A DNA stretch of 64,000 nucleotides, from positions 2,728,001 through 2,792,000 of the forward strand of contig NZ_CP014571.1 in NCBI RefSeq assembly GCF_017357425.1. Reading direction: 5' to 3'. The DNA comes from Arthrobacter sp. D5-1 (GTDB taxonomy: Bacteria; Actinomycetota; Actinomycetes; Actinomycetales; Micrococcaceae). Under the pieces are notes generated by a model. The model was given only the letters and a program-made list of their open reading frames with translations. It had not been told where the DNA came from and did no database searches. This document shows positions 1 through 9,224 of this stretch, piece by piece (position 1 is the first letter of the stretch; the number at the start of each line of letters is the position of its first letter). The position numbers were made by a program, and so were the translations under genes.

Positions 1-705
1 GCCAAATTCAACGCCCTCGAACCGGAACGGCACGTCCACTTCGCGGGCTTTCTCCAACAGGACCTGCGCGGCGTCCACCGGCTGGGCGGCGCTGACCAGG
101 AACCCGCCGGGTTTGATGATGCCGGCCTTCTCATAAGCGATGTCCTCGGTGGTGTCGCCCAGGAGATCCGTGTGGTCCAAAGAGATCGGCGTGATGACCG
201 AGACTTGACCGTCGCCCACGTTGGTGGCGTCGGTGATGCCACCCAACCCGACTTCGATCACGGCAACATCAACCGGCTGGTCCGCGAACACAGCAAAGCC
301 CAGGATTGTGAGGCACTCAAAGTAGGTCAGCCGGGGCTGGTTGTCGGCCTCGAGCTCGCTGTCCACGATTTCCAGGTAGGGGCGGATTTCGTCCCAGATG
401 CGCACGAACGTCGCGTCGGGCACAGGCTCGCCGTCGATGCTGATGCGCTCGGTGACCTTGGACAAGTGCGGGCTGGTATAGCGGCCCGTGCTCAGTCCGT
501 GGGCACGGAGTCCGGCCTCGATCATGCGGGCCGTTGACGTTTTGCCGTTGGTACCGGTGATGTGAATGATCGGGTACGCCTTGTTCGGCTCCCCCAGTAC
601 ATCCATGGCACGGAACAAGGGGGCCAGGCGCGGTTCCATCTTGTTTTCCGGAGCACGGCCCAGAAGTTCGGCGTAGACGCTTTCTACTGAGAATTCGTCA
701 GTCAT
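1..705 (-). CDS. folC: folylpolyglutamate synthase / dihydrofolate synthase, N-terminal part (cut by window edge)
   Basis: FolC adds glutamate to folates, and often to dihydropteroate, in the cytoplasm using ATP. The reading frame runs off the left edge, so only about 235 N-terminal residues are present. The P-loop HITGTNGKTST lies near residues 48-58, followed by the Mur-ligase motifs TSPHL and VGLGGITDATN and by SLDHTDLLG, all expected of FolC. The ATG at 705 gives MTDEFSVE. The gene follows ileS with only 2 bases between, so the two are probably co-transcribed. The position directly behind ileS is common in Actinobacteria. Confidence 0.93.
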   Translation of the reverse strand, partial: MTDEFSVESVYAELLGRAPENKMEPRLAPLFRAMDVLGEPNKAYPIIHITGTNGKTSTARMIEAGLRAHGLSTGRYTSPHLSKVTERISIDGEPVPDATFVRIWDEIRPYLEIVDSELEADNQPRLTYFECLTILGFAVFADQPVDVAVIEVGLGGITDATNVGDGQVSVITPISLDHTDLLGDTTEDIAYEKAGIIKPGGFLVSAAQPVDAAQVLLEKAREVDVPFRFEGVEFG

Positions 706-707
706 GG

Positions 708-3700
708 TCAGGCTCCTGCCTTGGTGACCGTGACCTGCGGTTCGTCGACGCCGGCCAGCAGAACCTCCAGCTCAAGGGTCAGCGTTTCTGTCTTGACGAG
801 CTCCGCATTGGCTTTCAGGGCGTCAACGACATCCTGTGCGGCCTCCACAGACGTCCGGATGCGGTCGCTCACGTTGAGTCCAGCGTCCTTGCGGGCTTGC
901 TGGATGGCGCGGACCATGTCCCGGGCCAGCCCTTCTGCCGCAAGCTCCGGGGTGACCTCGGTGTTGAGGACCACAAAGCCACCGCCAGGAAGTACCGCTA
1001 CTGCCGAGCTGCCGCCATCGGCGGCTTCCGCAACCACAGTCTCCAGCGTGTACTCGTGCGGTTCGAGCTCGAGGCCACCGGCAACCACAACACCGGCATC
1101 ATTGACAGACCAATCTCCGGACTTGGATCCCTTGATGGCCTGTTGGACGTTCTTGCCCAGGCGAGGTCCGGCAGCGCGGGCGTTGACCACCAGCTTCTGC
1201 TCGATGCCGAATTCCTCAGGCGAGGCAGTTGCCGCGTCCAGCAGGCGGACGGACCGCAGGTTCAGTTCATCGGCGACGACGGCGGCAAAGCCTTCCAGCG
1301 CGTCTGCTCCAGGTGCCACAACAGTCAGTTCCTGCAGCGGCAGGCGGACGCGCAGGTTGGCTCCCTTGCGCAAGCTGGAACCAGTGGAGCAGATCTGCTG
1401 CACACGGTCCATGGCCTCCACCAGCCCGGCGTTGGCAGGGAACAAGGACGCGTCCGGCCAGTCAGCCAGGTGTACGGAGCGGCCACCCGTGAGACCACGC
1501 CAGATCTCCTCGGAGACCAGCGGCAACAACGATGCCGACACCCGGCACACGGCTTCCAACGCAGTGTAGAGCGCGTCAAAGGCGTCAACATTCTCGTCGA
1601 AGAAGCGCTGGCGGCTGCGCCGGACGTACCAGTTGGTGAGCATGTCCAGGTAGCTGCGCAGTTGATCGCAGGCACCCGAGATGTCGTAGCTGTCCAGGCT
1701 TGACGTGATGTTCCGGACCAAGTCTCCGGTGTTGGCCAGGAGGTATTGGTCCAGCGTGTCGGCGTAGCCGTCGTAGCGCAGCTTCGCCTCGTAACCGGAA
1801 CCCCCGTTCGATGCGTTGGTGTACAGCGTGAAGAAGCTGTAGACGTTCCACAGCGGCAGGATGACCTGACGGACGCCATCGCGGATACCTTGCTCGGTCA
1901 CCACGAGGTTCCCACCGCGAAGGATGGGGCTGGACATGAGGAACCAGCGCATGGCGTCGGAACCGTCGCGGTCCAGGACCTCGGACACGTCCGGGTAGTT
2001 GCGCAGGCTCTTGGACATTTTCTGGCCGTCGGAGCCCAGTACGATGCCGTGACTGATCACATTGCGGAATGCCGGGCGATCAAACAGAGCGGTGGACAGG
2101 ATGTGCAGCATGTAGAACCAGCCGCGCGTCTGTCCGATGTACTCCACAATGAAGTCCGCCGGGTTGTGGGTGTCAAACCACTCTTCGTTTTGGAACGGGT
2201 AGTGCACCTGTCCGTACGGCATGGAGCCGGAGTCGAACCAGACGTCCAGGACGTCCTCGACGCGGCGCATGGTGGATTGACCTGTGGGGTCGTCCGGGTT
2301 GGGGCGGGTCAGTTCATCGATGAACGGACGGTGCAGGTCCACTTGGCCTTCGTTGTTGACCGGGAGGCGGCCGAAGTCGGCTTCCAGTTCCGCCAGCGAA
2401 CCGTAGACGTCGGTGCGCGGGTACTCGGGATCATCCGACTGCCAAACGGGGATGGGTGAGCCCCAGTAGCGGTTGCGGCTGATGGACCAGTCGCGGGCGT
2501 TGTCCAGCCACTTGCCGAACTGGCCGTCCTTGACGTTGCCCGGGATCCAGTTGATCTCCTGGTTGAGCTCGGACATGCGGTCTTTGAACTTGGTGACCTC
2601 CACATACCAGGATGACACTGCGCGGTAGATCAGGGGGTTCCGGCAACGCCAGCAGTGCGGGTAGCTGTGCTCGTAGCTGGCCTGGCGGACCAACCGGCCA
2701 TCGGCGCGGAGCACCTGGGTGATGGGCTTGTTCGCGTCGAAAACCTGCAGGCCAACGATCGAGGCCAGCTCGCCATGGGCAAACAGCGGCAGGAACTTGG
2801 CGCCTTCATCCACGGAGAGGACCACAGGGATACCGGCGTCTTCACAGACCTTCTGGTCATCCTCACCATAGGCCGGAGCCTGGTGGACGATGCCCGTACC
2901 GTCGGTGGTGGTGACGTAGTCCGCCACCAGGAATCGCCAGGCATTCTGCGTCCCGTACTTCTCAGTATCCGCAAAGTCGTTCCACAGCGGCTCATACTCA
3001 AGGCCTGCCAACTCGGAGCCTGAGTGGGTGGAGACAACGGCGGCAGTTGCGGCAGCGACGCCGTCGGCACCGTCACCGTACCCCAGGTCCTTGGCGTAGG
3101 AGCCCACAAGGTCAGCAGCGAGCAGGAAGCTGCCGGTGACCGGCGCCTCAGCGGAGGCCGCCTTTACGCCGTTGGGTCCTGCGGGCAGGACGGCGTAGGA
3201 GATGTCAGGCCCGACGGCGAGCGCCAGGTTGGTGGGCAGCGTCCAGGGCGTGGTGGTCCAGGCAAGCGCCTGCACACCTTCAAGAGCCTTGGAGAGTTCG
3301 GACTCTCCTGCCTTGATGGGGAACGTCACGGTGACAGTCTGGTCCTGGCGGTTCTTGTAGACGTCGTCGTCCATGCGGAGTTCGTGGTTGGACAGCGGCG
3401 TCTCGTCCTTCCAGCAGTAAGGGAGGACGCGGTAACCGTTGTAGGTCAGGCCCTTCTCGTGCAGCTGCTTGAAAGCCCAGAGCACCGACTCCATGTACTC
3501 GACATTGAGGGTCTTGTAGTCGTTGTCGAAATCCACCCAGCGGGCCTGGCGGGTGACGTAGGCCTTCCACTCATTGGCGTACTTCATGACGGAGGCGCGG
3601 CAGGCGTCGTTGAATTTGTCGATGCCCATGGCTTCGATCTGGGTCTTGTCCGTCATACCCAGTTGCTTCATGGCTTCGAGCTCTGCGGGGAGCCCGTGGG

Positions 3701-4019
3701 TGTCCCAACCGAAGCGGCGTTCCACGCGCTTGCCGCGCTGGGTCTGGTAGCGGCCTACGAGGTCCTTGGCGTAGCCGGTCAGCAGGTGGCCGTAGTGGGG
3801 CAGGCCGTTGGCGAAAGGAGGGCCATCGTAGAAGACGAATTCGTTGCTTCCGGCTGTCCCACCGGGAAGGTCGCTGTCGCGCTGGTCGATGCTGGCTTGG
3901 AAGGTGCCATCTTCATCCCAGTATTTGAGGATGCGCTCTTCGATTTCCGGGAACTTCACGGAAGCGGACACGCCGTGCGTGCCGGACGAAGACGCTGAGG
4001 CCTTGGGGTAGTGGGTCAT
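708..4019 (-). CDS. ileS: isoleucyl-tRNA synthetase
   Basis: IleRS charges tRNA-Ile with isoleucine. The protein has 1103 residues. The class I signature HYGH is at residues 75-78 and KMSKS is near residue 667. A CWRC pair sits near residue 456, and the WDTHGLPAE stretch and long C-terminal anticodon-binding and appended domain resemble the eukaryote-like (type 2) IleRS known from Actinobacteria. I chose the ATG at 4019 because AGGA lies just upstream; a longer frame reaches 4106 but would read through the T-box. Expression is likely controlled by the T-box leader. folC follows directly. Confidence 0.96.
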   Translation of the reverse strand: MTHYPKASASSSGTHGVSASVKFPEIEERILKYWDEDGTFQASIDQRDSDLPGGTAGSNEFVFYDGPPFANGLPHYGHLLTGYAKDLVGRYQTQRGKRVERRFGWDTHGLPAELEAMKQLGMTDKTQIEAMGIDKFNDACRASVMKYANEWKAYVTRQARWVDFDNDYKTLNVEYMESVLWAFKQLHEKGLTYNGYRVLPYCWKDETPLSNHELRMDDDVYKNRQDQTVTVTFPIKAGESELSKALEGVQALAWTTTPWTLPTNLALAVGPDISYAVLPAGPNGVKAASAEAPVTGSFLLAADLVGSYAKDLGYGDGADGVAAATAAVVSTHSGSELAGLEYEPLWNDFADTEKYGTQNAWRFLVADYVTTTDGTGIVHQAPAYGEDDQKVCEDAGIPVVLSVDEGAKFLPLFAHGELASIVGLQVFDANKPITQVLRADGRLVRQASYEHSYPHCWRCRNPLIYRAVSSWYVEVTKFKDRMSELNQEINWIPGNVKDGQFGKWLDNARDWSISRNRYWGSPIPVWQSDDPEYPRTDVYGSLAELEADFGRLPVNNEGQVDLHRPFIDELTRPNPDDPTGQSTMRRVEDVLDVWFDSGSMPYGQVHYPFQNEEWFDTHNPADFIVEYIGQTRGWFYMLHILSTALFDRPAFRNVISHGIVLGSDGQKMSKSLRNYPDVSEVLDRDGSDAMRWFLMSSPILRGGNLVVTEQGIRDGVRQVILPLWNVYSFFTLYTNASNGGSGYEAKLRYDGYADTLDQYLLANTGDLVRNITSSLDSYDISGACDQLRSYLDMLTNWYVRRSRQRFFDENVDAFDALYTALEAVCRVSASLLPLVSEEIWRGLTGGRSVHLADWPDASLFPANAGLVEAMDRVQQICSTGSSLRKGANLRVRLPLQELTVVAPGADALEGFAAVVADELNLRSVRLLDAATASPEEFGIEQKLVVNARAAGPRLGKNVQQAIKGSKSGDWSVNDAGVVVAGGLELEPHEYTLETVVAEAADGGSSAVAVLPGGGFVVLNTEVTPELAAEGLARDMVRAIQQARKDAGLNVSDRIRTSVEAAQDVVDALKANAELVKTETLTLELEVLLAGVDEPQVTVTKAGA

Positions 4020-4251
4020 CTCATATCCTGTGATAGCTGGTTGACTGTCAGGATGCGAGGACGGCTTCTGTGCTGCCTGTCGGCTGCGCAGGTACCGCGG
4101 TACCACCTCACTTACCGGAACGGATATTCCGGCCTCTCATTACTGCTGTGACGGGCTTACCCGTCCGGTTCTACTGGGCGCCTGCCACCTTTGCAGGTGG
4201 TCAGAGCTGTTCTTCCGGAAGCTCACCGGTGATGGCCGGGTCAAAGCTGCT
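4020..4251 (-). promoter_or_regulatory. translational T-box riboswitch of ileS (ultra-short stem I type)
   Basis: The ileS leader on the minus strand carries the conserved T-box GAGGTGGTACCGCG at about 4109-4096. An ATC isoleucine specifier lies at 4233-4231 inside CCGGCCATCACCGG, the arrangement described for the mycobacterial ileS T-box. There is no terminator with a T-run. Instead ATCCTG (about 4053-4048) can pair with CAGGAT overlapping the ribosome-binding site just before the ATG, while the neighbouring CCTC can pair with GAGG of the T-box. This predicts that uncharged tRNA-Ile frees the ribosome-binding site. The class assignment is strong; the exact pairings are my reading. Confidence 0.9.
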
Positions 4252-4257
4252 CCCCCA

Positions 4258-4263
4258 AGTCTA
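4258..4263 (-). promoter_or_regulatory. -10 element for the ileS T-box transcript
   Basis: TAGACT on the minus strand ends 7 bases before the purine-rich start of the T-box RNA. The same hexamer precedes rnpB, tRNA-Pro and several leaderless genes in this window. No convincing -35 is seen. Confidence 0.5.
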
Positions 4264-4333
4264 GCGGCAGCCTGGCGCCTCCCTCTACCCGGAGTTCATC
4301 CTATGGATGGAGTCCGGTGGCGCTGCTGATACA

Positions 4334-4339
4334 TAGACT
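4334..4339 (+). promoter_or_regulatory. -10 element, leaderless promoter of the EEP-family gene
   Basis: TAGACT lies exactly 7 bases before the ATG at 4347, with no ribosome-binding site between. This spacing is typical for leaderless actinobacterial transcripts. Confidence 0.55.
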
Positions 4340-4346
4340 CATCCCC

Positions 4347-5390
4347 ATGATGCTTCCCGCTCCTGCACTTCAGGAAAGCCGCCCCCGGCAGTCCGCGTCC
4401 ATCGCGTGGTCGGCACTGGGCCTGGTGGTGTCGCTGCCGGTAGCGGGGCTGTCGATTTTCCGTGCCATCCCTGCTGAATGGCCCCTCGTTGTGGTGCAGT
4501 TGCTGTCCTTCACACCCTGGATGGTGCTGCCCGCGGCGCTTGCGCTGGTGCTTGCTGTGGTGGGGCGGCGGTGGTGGGTCATCCTCACGACGGCGGCGCT
4601 GTTGGCGGTTCAACTCTTCTGGCTGTTCCCTTTGGACAGCGGAAAAGCGGAAGCACTGCCGGCAGGGACGGCCACGGCTTCGCTGAAGGTGATGAGCCTC
4701 AACTCCGAGTATGGCGAGGCGGACGCGGCGACCATTGTGAGGCTGGTCCGTGAGAACGGTGTCCAGTTGCTGACGATCCAGGAACACACCCAACGGCTTG
4801 AAGACGCCCTCAGCTCAGCGGGCCTGGAGCACGTGCTGCCGAATCTCCTCAGCCAACCCAATGACGACGCGTCCGGCGGCGCGGTGTACTCCGTGTTCCC
4901 GCTGGAGGCCGTGGGGCTGCTCCCTGACACCCCGTTCCGGATGGACGTGACCCGGGTACAGGTCACGGATGCCGGTGCTGGTTCCACGGCGGCGCTGAAC
5001 CTCACCAACGTCCATACCCTTCCACCGGTTGATGAGCGGATCGGGCAGTGGCGCAGCGATCTGGACAAGCTGTCCCGGCAGGCTTCCCGGCCCGGGAACC
5101 ATCTGTTGGTGGGCGACTACAACGCAACGTACGATCACGCCGAGTTCCGTTCGTTGCTCGATAACGCCTTGGGTGGTCAGCAAACGGGCACGAAGCTCGT
5201 TGACGTCGGCATTGCTTCCGGTGGGCGGTTCTCCCCGACGTGGCCCATGGAGGGACAGCCGCTGCCGGGCATTGTCATCGACCACATGGTCACCTCGCCC
5301 CGGATCAGCAACAGCGGCTACGCGGTCCTCCACGTTCCGGGCACCGACCACGCCGCCATCCTGGCAACGCTCAGCATTCCGGCCGGTTAA
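4347..5390 (+). CDS. membrane-anchored endonuclease/exonuclease/phosphatase (EEP) family protein
   Basis: The protein has about 347 residues. Three hydrophobic segments fill roughly residues 15-105, and an EEP (DNase I-like) domain follows. Domain motifs are the NSEYGEAD start, IQEHT with the metal-binding glutamate, GDYNAT and the final DHAAI. Members of this fold cleave phosphodiester or phosphomonoester bonds with Mg2+; the substrate here is unknown and the domain is probably extracytoplasmic. I chose ATG 4347 over the in-frame GTG at 4317 because a -10 box sits 7 bases ahead of it. Its stop overlaps the stop of the convergent SDR gene in TTAA. Confidence 0.8.
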   Translation: MMLPAPALQESRPRQSASIAWSALGLVVSLPVAGLSIFRAIPAEWPLVVVQLLSFTPWMVLPAALALVLAVVGRRWWVILTTAALLAVQLFWLFPLDSGKAEALPAGTATASLKVMSLNSEYGEADAATIVRLVRENGVQLLTIQEHTQRLEDALSSAGLEHVLPNLLSQPNDDASGGAVYSVFPLEAVGLLPDTPFRMDVTRVQVTDAGAGSTAALNLTNVHTLPPVDERIGQWRSDLDKLSRQASRPGNHLLVGDYNATYDHAEFRSLLDNALGGQQTGTKLVDVGIASGGRFSPTWPMEGQPLPGIVIDHMVTSPRISNSGYAVLHVPGTDHAAILATLSIPAG

Positions 5391-6178
5391 CTTTCCCTGC
5401 GGATCAGCTTGTGGTTGGCTGCCTGTGCCACAGGACGAACGACGATCTCGTCGAGGTTGATGTGATGCGGCAAGGAGACGGCGTACTTCACGACGTCCGC
5501 CACGTCCGCGGCCGTCAGGGGTTTCTCGACGCCGGCATACACCTTCGCGGCCGCGTCCTTGTCGCCCAGCCGGTTGAGGGCGAACTCCTCCGTTTGCACC
5601 AGTCCCGGAGCCACCTCGATGACCCGGATGTTGTTGCCCACCTCTTCCAGGCGCAAGGCGTTGGTCATGGCGTGCTGGGCAAACTTGGCGGCGTTGTAGC
5701 CGGCACCGCCCTCATACGCCGACAGGCCGGCAGTGGAGGTCAGGTTCAGGACCGTACCTTCGCCGTGGTCCCGCAACATGGGCAGGAACGCCCGGGTGAT
5801 CTTCATGGTCCCCAACACGTTGACCTGGTACATCCATTCCCAATCCCCGGTGTCGGCGTTGGCGATGGTGTCCGCGCCACGTGCACCGCCGGCGATGTTG
5901 ATGAGGGTGTCAGCACCTCCGGACGTGGTCACGGCCTCCAGCAAGGCGGCGACGTCGTCGTCGTTGGTGATGTCAGCAGGGAACGGCACAGCGCCGGTCT
6001 CAGCACCCAGGGCCTCGAGCCTGTCGGCCCTGCGCGCCACCGCGAATACCGTCCAACCCGAGGAAGCCAGGGCCCTCACGGTGGCTTCACCGATGCCGGT
6101 GCTTGCACCGGTCACCACGGCCGTCCTGTTTGTGCCGGAATTCTGTCCTGAGGGGGTGCTGTGCGCTGCCGAAGTCAT
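5387..6178 (-). CDS. short-chain dehydrogenase/reductase
   Basis: This 263-residue classical SDR probably oxidises or reduces a hydroxy compound with NADP(H). TGASTGIG near residues 23-30 is the cofactor loop, the NAG-type motif is INIAGG, and the catalytic set is the serine in LTSTAG and the YNAAK tyrosine and lysine. It resembles the YdfG/serine 3-dehydrogenase-like group, but the substrate cannot be read from sequence. It diverges from valS and its stop codon overlaps that of the EEP gene by 4 bases. Confidence 0.85.
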   Translation of the reverse strand: MTSAAHSTPSGQNSGTNRTAVVTGASTGIGEATVRALASSGWTVFAVARRADRLEALGAETGAVPFPADITNDDDVAALLEAVTTSGGADTLINIAGGARGADTIANADTGDWEWMYQVNVLGTMKITRAFLPMLRDHGEGTVLNLTSTAGLSAYEGGAGYNAAKFAQHAMTNALRLEEVGNNIRVIEVAPGLVQTEEFALNRLGDKDAAAKVYAGVEKPLTAADVADVVKYAVSLPHHINLDEIVVRPVAQAANHKLIRRES

Positions 6179-6184
6179 GGCACC

Positions 6185-6190
6185 ACCTTA
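6185..6190 (-). promoter_or_regulatory. -10 element, leaderless promoter of the SDR gene
   Basis: TAAGGT on the minus strand ends 6 bases before the ATG at 6178. The same bases include AAGGTGG, so a Shine-Dalgarno reading with an upstream promoter is an alternative. Confidence 0.4.
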
Positions 6191-6251
6191 TCCGGGGGTG
6201 CGCAGTCATTCCCCGGCGGGCTGTAACGCCAGGCCATGAAACAATTGATCC

Positions 6252-8879
6252 ATGGCTGAATCAACGCAGGGTACAGACACGCCCGCCACCAACCCCATCA
6301 ACGTTCCCGACAAGCCGGCCCTTGAAGGCCTTGAGGCTGCCTTGACGCAGCGCTGGCTGGCTGAAGGAACCTATAAGTTCAACCCGGACACCACCCGGGA
6401 GCAGGTCTACTCGATCGACACTCCCCCGCCCACGGCATCCGGCTCGCTCCACGTGGGCCACATGTTCTCCTTTACCCAGACTGACGTCCAGGCCCGGTAC
6501 ATGCGAATGACCGGGAAAAACGTCTTCTACCCCATGGGCTGGGACGACAACGGCTTGCCCACCGAGCGCCGCGTCCAGAACTACTACGGTGTGCGTTGCG
6601 ATCCGGCCATCCCCTATCAGGCCGACTACACGCCGCCCGCACAGCCGGCCAAGAACCAGCGCGACTTCGACGTCGTCTCGCGCCGGAACTTCATCGAACT
6701 GTGTGAGGAACTCGCCGTTGAGGACGAGAAGGTCTTCGAGAACCTGTTCCAGACCCTCGGCTTGTCCGTGGACTGGGACCTGACGTACCGCACCATTGAC
6801 GACACTTCACGTGCGGTCTCCCAGCGCGCCTTCCTTACCAACCTCTCTGCCGGTGACGCCTACATGGCCGAAGCTCCCACGCTTTGGGATGTGACGTTCC
6901 GCACGGCTGTTGCACAGGCCGAACTTGAGGACCGCGAAGTTGCAGGCGCGTACTACCGCTACCCGTTCTTCACTGAAGACGGCGAAAAGATCTTCATCGA
7001 GACCACCCGCCCGGAACTGCTGGCTGCCTGCGCGGCCCTGGTGGCAAACCCCGACGACGAACGGTACCAGCCGCTGTTTGGCAAGACCGTGAAGTCCCCG
7101 CTGTTCGACGTCGAGCTTGAGGTCAAGGCCCACCCCCTCGCCAAGGCGGATAAGGGCTCCGGCATTGCCATGGTGTGTACTTTCGGCGACCTCACCGACG
7201 TCACCTGGTGGCGCGAACTGCAGTTGCCCACGCGTGCCATCATGGGCCGCGACGGCCGCATCATTGCCGACATCCCGGAATGGATCACCACCGAGGCAGG
7301 CAAGGAAGCCTACGCTGCGATCGCGGGCAAGACCGCTTTTTCCGCCAAGGAAGCCGTAGTTGAACTGCTCAAGGCAGCGGACCTGCTGGACGGCGAACCG
7401 AAGAAGATCACCCACCCGGTGAACTTCTTCGAAAAAGGCGACAAGCCCCTCGAGGTTGTCACGTCACGTCAGTGGTACATCCGCAACGGTGGCCGCGATG
7501 AGGAACGCCGCGAACGCCTGATCGGTCGAGGCCAGGAAATCACCTTCCACCCGGCCTTTATGCGCTCCCGCTACGAGAACTGGATCGCCGGCCTGAACGG
7601 TGACTGGCTGGTTTCCCGCCAGCGCTTCTTTGGCGTGCCCATCCCCGTCTGGTACCCGCTGGATGCCCAGGGCAACCCGGATTACGACAACCCCATCCTG
7701 CCCTCGGACGACATGCTGCCCGTGGATCCCGCTGCGGACGCTGCTCCCGGCTTCGACGAAGCGCAGCGTGACCAAGCCAATGGCTTCACAGGTGACGCCG
7801 ACGTCCTGGATACCTGGGCCACGTCCTCTCTCACCCCGCAGATTGTGGGCGGCTGGAGCCGTGACGAGGACCTGTTCTCCAAGGTCTACCCCTTCGACCT
7901 CCGTCCGCAGGGCCACGACATCATCCGCACCTGGCTGTTCTCGTCGGCTGTCCGCGCTGATGCCCTGCAGAAGAATGCCCCGTGGAAGCATGCGGCCATC
8001 TCCGGCTGGATCCTGGACCCGGACCGCAAGAAGATGTCCAAGTCCAAGGGCAACGTTGTGGTGCCCACGGATGTGCTCAACGAGTACGGTTCCGACGCCG
8101 TCCGTTACTGGGCCGCCTCGGCCAAGCTTGGCGCAGACACTGCCTACGAAATAGCGCAGATGAAGATCGGCCGTCGCCTGGCCATCAAGCTGCTGAACGC
8201 CTCCAAGTTCGTGCTCAACCTTGGTGCCACCGAGAACTCCGTGGTCTCCGGTGACCTCTCGGTGCTGACCAACCCGCTGGACCGTGCGCTGCTCGCGCAA
8301 CTGTCCGACGTCGTTGCCCAGTCCACCAAGGCGTTTGAGAACTACGACTACGCCCGCGCACTCCAGATCACCGAATCCTTCTTCTGGCAGTTCACGGACG
8401 ATTACGTAGAGCTCATCAAGGACCGCGCCTATGGTGCCGCCGGCGAGACTGAGCAGGCCTCGGTCCTTGCTGCGCTGGCGACAACGCTGGACTCGCTCCT
8501 GCGTCTCTTCGCACCGTTCCTGCCCTTCGCCACCGAAGAGGTCTGGGGCTGGTGGCGCGCAGGGTCCGTCCACCGTGCAGAGTGGCCCGCCGCCTTGGAA
8601 ATCACCGACGGCGACACCACCATGCTTGGCACAGTGGGCATTGCTCTCAGCGGTATCCGCAAAGCGAAGTCCGAGGCAAAGGTCAAGCAGCGCACAGAGG
8701 TGGTCTCTGCCTCGATCACGGCCTCGGAGGTTCTGGTGGCCCAACTGAAGGCCGGCCTGGGCGACTTGAAGGCAGCCGCCAACGCACAGGAAATCACGCT
8801 CCAGTCCGGTGAAGGCGAACTGACCGTCAGCGACGTTGTCCTGGCGCCTGCCGAGGAGACGTCCGCGTCCCAGTCGTAG
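6252..8879 (+). CDS. valS: valyl-tRNA synthetase
   Basis: ValRS charges tRNA-Val with valine. The protein has 875 residues, as in other Actinobacteria. HVGH at residues 67-70 and KKMSKSKGN near residue 594 form the ATP site. The CP1 editing domain lies between them, and the C-terminal helical anticodon-binding domain ends in a charged tail. The ATG at 6252 has no ribosome-binding site; AACAAT 6 bases before it may be a weak -10 of a leaderless transcript. There is no T-box here, unlike ileS. A strong terminator follows at 8919. Confidence 0.97.
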   Translation: MAESTQGTDTPATNPINVPDKPALEGLEAALTQRWLAEGTYKFNPDTTREQVYSIDTPPPTASGSLHVGHMFSFTQTDVQARYMRMTGKNVFYPMGWDDNGLPTERRVQNYYGVRCDPAIPYQADYTPPAQPAKNQRDFDVVSRRNFIELCEELAVEDEKVFENLFQTLGLSVDWDLTYRTIDDTSRAVSQRAFLTNLSAGDAYMAEAPTLWDVTFRTAVAQAELEDREVAGAYYRYPFFTEDGEKIFIETTRPELLAACAALVANPDDERYQPLFGKTVKSPLFDVELEVKAHPLAKADKGSGIAMVCTFGDLTDVTWWRELQLPTRAIMGRDGRIIADIPEWITTEAGKEAYAAIAGKTAFSAKEAVVELLKAADLLDGEPKKITHPVNFFEKGDKPLEVVTSRQWYIRNGGRDEERRERLIGRGQEITFHPAFMRSRYENWIAGLNGDWLVSRQRFFGVPIPVWYPLDAQGNPDYDNPILPSDDMLPVDPAADAAPGFDEAQRDQANGFTGDADVLDTWATSSLTPQIVGGWSRDEDLFSKVYPFDLRPQGHDIIRTWLFSSAVRADALQKNAPWKHAAISGWILDPDRKKMSKSKGNVVVPTDVLNEYGSDAVRYWAASAKLGADTAYEIAQMKIGRRLAIKLLNASKFVLNLGATENSVVSGDLSVLTNPLDRALLAQLSDVVAQSTKAFENYDYARALQITESFFWQFTDDYVELIKDRAYGAAGETEQASVLAALATTLDSLLRLFAPFLPFATEEVWGWWRAGSVHRAEWPAALEITDGDTTMLGTVGIALSGIRKAKSEAKVKQRTEVVSASITASEVLVAQLKAGLGDLKAAANAQEITLQSGEGELTVSDVVLAPAEETSASQS

Positions 8880-8918
8880 TCCCGGAAGTCACTGCGCCCA
8901 TTGATTCAGGGCAAAGGG

Positions 8919-8960
8919 GAAGCCCCATCAGCGTTTTGCCGTTGGTGGGGCTTCGACTTT
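8919..8960 (+). terminator. terminator of valS
   Basis: A perfect 9-bp stem GAAGCCCCA / TGGGGCTTC (8919-8927 and 8946-8954) is followed by a short T-run. Confidence 0.85.
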
Positions 8961-9165
8961 TCGGCTGTCTGGTGATGTCTTGACAGTCTGGCGGAATCCT
9001 AGGAATTTCAGGTCTTCCTACCTCATCACTGGTAGCCTGCTTCCAACTTTGCCAAAGGCTGCGTTGGTTGCAATCACTGAATCTTTGGTTTCCGTGTCCC
9101 TCTTCTTTCGAAGTGGGTAAGAACCATTGTTGTCCCGCTGAATGCAATGCACAAGACCCCTGGAA
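8961..9165. other. intergenic stretch without a supported gene
   Basis: About 205 bases between the valS terminator and the fpg promoter are visibly poorer in GC than the flanks. A TTGACA occurs near 8981, but no reading frame with coding character, no tRNA and no clear hairpin is seen. A small RNA or a decayed gene is possible but unsupported. Confidence 0.4.
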
Positions 9166-9185
9166 GAACTACAAACCTGTAGTTC
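9166..9185. promoter_or_regulatory. perfect inverted repeat upstream of the Fpg-type gene
   Basis: GAACTACA (9166-9173) and TGTAGTTC (9178-9185) are exact inverse complements separated by 4 bases. The centre lies about 50 bases before the ATG of the glycosylase gene, where an operator could act on its promoter. The binding protein is unknown. Confidence 0.5.
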
Positions 9186-9224
9186 TCCTGCGCTCCGGGG
9201 GCTACCTGTGGCAGAGTATTGAGC

